Source: Lachnospiraceae bacterium UBA7109
Lineage (GTDB): Bacteria; Bacillota; Clostridia; Lachnospirales; Lachnospiraceae
Direction of reading: 5' to 3'
NCBI GenBank assembly: GCA_002492335.1
Contig: DKYD01000072.1
Span: 1-7,531 of the forward strand
DNA length: 7,531 nt
Part shown: positions 5,710-7,531 of the stretch, piece by piece
Position numbering within the stretch: position 1 is the stretch's first letter
Layout: every line of letters begins with the position of its first letter
Notes under the pieces: model-generated
What the model saw: only the letters and a program-made list of their open reading frames with translations
Told to the model about the DNA's origin: nothing
Database searches by the model: none
Translations under genes and position numbers: made by a program

Positions 5710-7363
5710 CTGAACTCTCTCTCTTTACATTTACCGGCTTAATAACAGCCCCGAAAATCCTGCACTTCTCTTTATACCCTTCATTTTTCATCTGATCCAG
5801 CAGATGTATCTGCCTGTCCTCCAGACCTTTTATCAATACAGAATACTCTTCTTCAAATGCCAATTCACTTTCTGCAAGAATTACTTTCTTAACCTGTGAC
5901 TTTTTCCATGTCTCAATTTGTGCCTCTATTGATTCATACTGGTCATCACCGGCATATATGGCTGAAAGATTCTGCAGCAGAGATGCATCATACACGCTGG
6001 TATGTTCATCCAGTGCATATTGCTCCCTTTCAATCTCTCTTGCTTCCTCCTGTCCACCTTCAGGTACAGGAGCCTTTACACTCCTGTCCCAGTCTGAATT
6101 AACAAACATCCACCAGACATTCACTCCCGATTGTGAGCCATTTTTCTGTGCCTCTAATCCTTCTTCTGTCAACTCAACAAGTCCCTGCTTATTCATCTGA
6201 TAATGTATGCCTTCTGTACCGAGAACCCATCTCATCTGCCCCTCTCCACTTGTCATATAATCCAGAAGATTTGCTGTTTCTTCAGGATGACTGCAATCCT
6301 TCGATACAAAAGTATTTATCCATCCCAGATTCCCACGCGAATTTCGCCCGAATACCGGTAAATTCCCATTCTCGGAGAGAATAACTGCCGAAGACTTCCA
6401 ATCACGAAAATCAACCATTATATTGGCATTATTTCCAACAAAACACAGTACTCTTCCCTCGCTTAGCAACTCATTTATACGTTCATTGGACATTGTTATC
6501 TGCTCCGGCTCTGCATATCCTTTTCTTATAATGGTGTTAAAAAAATCCAATGCTTCTTTCATCTGCGGCTGAAGCATGGAGTCCACATAGTTTCCCTGCT
6601 CATCTATATTCTCTACTCCAAACGTCCTGGTAAAAAATTCTAAAGTGCTCTCCTGATAATCTGTTCCATCCATCAAAAACGGTATTATTTCTTTTCCATC
6701 TATTGTTTTTTTCGTATTTTTTGCAATCTCAAACGCCTCCAGAATTTGTTCTTTATTCTGAAGTCCTGATATATCAATATTCAGCTCTTTCAATAATTTC
6801 TTATTCCATATAATACTGTTATTGTACCCATACTCAACCATATTTACATAATATTCATCGCTTGGAACCCAGACGTTTCTGTTATCCTGTGAACTCATAT
6901 GAGATGGATACGCATACCATGCCCCATCACGGCTGAGCAGATTTTTTTTGATATCCTCGGGAAAATCCTTTAATATATGCGAATCCGGCTTATATCTTTC
7001 TAAAAATTCGTCCAATTTCCACACTTTTCCTGATGAAACAAGCTGACTGATAACCGTACTGTCGGTAACCGATATAAGATCCGGCAGGTCATTATTAATA
7101 ATCTTCAGACTTAATTGCCTGTCCGCATCTCCGGTAACATCTATCACATCAATCATCGCACCTGTTTTTCTTGATATATCTCCTGTAACTGTACCTTCTT
7201 CTAATGTCCATTCAGACGGCTTCCAGAAATCCACATCACAGAAAAGACTCACTTTCTCATATTCTTTTTCTTCCTCAAACATTCCATCTTGCTTATTACT
7301 TCCACATCCCGTCAGAAAAAGACTGCATATTAAACCCAAACTAAACCACTTTTTCCCAATCAT
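5702..7363 (-). CDS. Extracellular solute-binding lipoprotein (carbohydrate ABC family, LplA-like)
   Basis: This 553-residue protein has a lipoprotein signal, with the lipobox LTGC placing the acylated cysteine at residue 20, so it is tethered outside the membrane. The mature part shows features of family 1 solute-binding proteins: an N-terminal lobe with LPDLISVTDSTVISQLVSSGKVWKLDEFL, then YGYNNSIIWNKKLLKELNI, an ALDFFNTIIRKGYAEPE segment, and GWINTFVSKDCSHPEETANLLDYM. The length fits the large LplA/YtcQ-like group, which usually binds oligosaccharides. The substrate cannot be read from the sequence. The start ATG at 7363 has GGGAG 7 bases upstream. It is the first gene of an operon with the kinase and regulator and overlaps the kinase by 8 bases. 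No permease gene lies between it and the operon end, so it may feed a transporter encoded elsewhere or present ligand to the kinase. Transporter genes right of 7531 cannot be excluded. Confidence 0.88.
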   Translation of the reverse strand: MIGKKWFSLGLICSLFLTGCGSNKQDGMFEEEKEYEKVSLFCDVDFWKPSEWTLEEGTVTGDISRKTGAMIDVIDVTGDADRQLSLKIINNDLPDLISVTDSTVISQLVSSGKVWKLDEFLERYKPDSHILKDFPEDIKKNLLSRDGAWYAYPSHMSSQDNRNVWVPSDEYYVNMVEYGYNNSIIWNKKLLKELNIDISGLQNKEQILEAFEIAKNTKKTIDGKEIIPFLMDGTDYQESTLEFFTRTFGVENIDEQGNYVDSMLQPQMKEALDFFNTIIRKGYAEPEQITMSNERINELLSEGRVLCFVGNNANIMVDFRDWKSSAVILSENGNLPVFGRNSRGNLGWINTFVSKDCSHPEETANLLDYMTSGEGQMRWVLGTEGIHYQMNKQGLVELTEEGLEAQKNGSQSGVNVWWMFVNSDWDRSVKAPVPEGGQEEAREIEREQYALDEHTSVYDASLLQNLSAIYAGDDQYESIEAQIETWKKSQVKKVILAESELAFEEEYSVLIKGLEDRQIHLLDQMKNEGYKEKCRIFGAVIKPVNVKRESSDE

Positions 7364-7370
7364 TCATATT

Positions 7371-7375
7371 CTCCC
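7371..7375 (-). promoter_or_regulatory. Ribosome binding site of the solute-binding lipoprotein
   Basis: On the - strand GGGAG lies 7 bases before the ATG at 7363. An out-of-frame ATG at 7367-7365 lies between them and is slightly too close to the site. The frame from 7363 encodes a clear lipoprotein signal, which decides the start. Confidence 0.7.
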
Positions 7376-7413
7376 TTAAGATTCCACACTGCAAAGTTTT
7401 ATTTTTCATAAGA

Positions 7414-7465
7414 AAAATCTACTTACAATATAAAGTATAGTTACTTTTTATTATAAGTAGATTTT
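7414..7465. repeat. Near-perfect 24-base inverted repeat in the operon leader
   Basis: Bases 7414-7437 are complementary to 7442-7465 in 22 of 24 positions, with the 4-base loop TAGT. The mismatches are at 7426/7453 and 7431/7448. The arms are AT-rich (for example AAAATCTACTTA against TAAGTAGATTTT). The repeat lies 50 bases before the solute-binding gene start, and its right arm contains a consensus -10 box on the - strand. It could be an operator for a dimeric regulator, an RNA hairpin in the leader, or the terminator of a gene right of the window, since TTTTTC follows on the - strand. I see no gene in 7364-7531. Confidence 0.8.
7450..7455 (-). promoter_or_regulatory. Candidate -10 box of the three-gene operon
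   Basis: TATAAT reads perfectly on the - strand from 7455 to 7450. The hexamer 17 bases upstream (TAGCAA) matches the -35 consensus at only 3 of 6 positions, which would suit an activated promoter. Transcription would begin near the loop of the inverted repeat, giving a leader of about 80 bases. AT-richness makes a chance match possible. Confidence 0.35.
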
Positions 7466-7531
7466 CTGCATTTTGCTATACCTGTTTTGAATTATTATTT
7501 CTCATATTTTTCCAGAAATCTCTGAATAATA

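Noticed and set aside
5896..6384. Three overlapping + strand frames of 68-83 codons
   Set aside because: They lie opposite the solute-binding gene, have no ribosome sites or recognisable domains, and overlap each other in different frames.

Overview
The window looks like part of a chromosome from a gut-type Clostridia, most likely Lachnospiraceae or a relative. The signs are low to moderate GC, a YesM/YesN-type two-component system, a Firmicutes solute-binding lipoprotein, and a SpoIID-like/peptidoglycan-binding protein of a style common in that group. The assignment rests on protein style, not on a database match.

The left part (1 to about 2809, + strand) reads as the right-hand end of an integrated mobile element. 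It carries an AT-rich lipoprotein gene with two C-terminal Ltp repeats, a family that includes a phage superinfection-exclusion protein. A 494-residue large serine recombinase follows. The recombinase stops 57 bases before a 15-base sequence (2795-2809) that also occurs, with one mismatch, upstream of the recombinase (1138-1152). Each copy is preceded by a similar hairpin region. At the second copy the sequence changes, in frame, into the C-terminal third of a SpoIID-like/peptidoglycan-binding protein (2799-3185) that lacks its front. The simplest reading is that the element inserted into that host gene, at the codons for a TQWGS motif, and that the rest of the gene lies beyond the left edge of the window. 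The second att-like copy suggests either a tandem insertion at the same site or a small recombinase-only unit of about 1.66 kb.

The right part (3267-7363, - strand) is a compact three-gene operon: a solute-binding lipoprotein, a YesM-type sensor histidine kinase, and a short AraC-type response regulator. Both gene junctions overlap by exactly 8 bases (ATGNATAA), which points to translational coupling. No permease or enzyme lies after the regulator, so the binding protein may serve the sensor, or a transporter elsewhere. The leader (7364-7531) holds a near-perfect 24-base inverted repeat with a 4-base loop that overlaps a consensus -10 box, making it a candidate operator or RNA switch. A strong hairpin at 3222-3254 separates the operon from the convergent gene remnant.

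No tRNA, rRNA or CRISPR array was seen. The best candidates for something unusual are the duplicated att/hairpin module around the recombinase, the Ltp lipoprotein as mobile-element cargo, and the leader inverted repeat.
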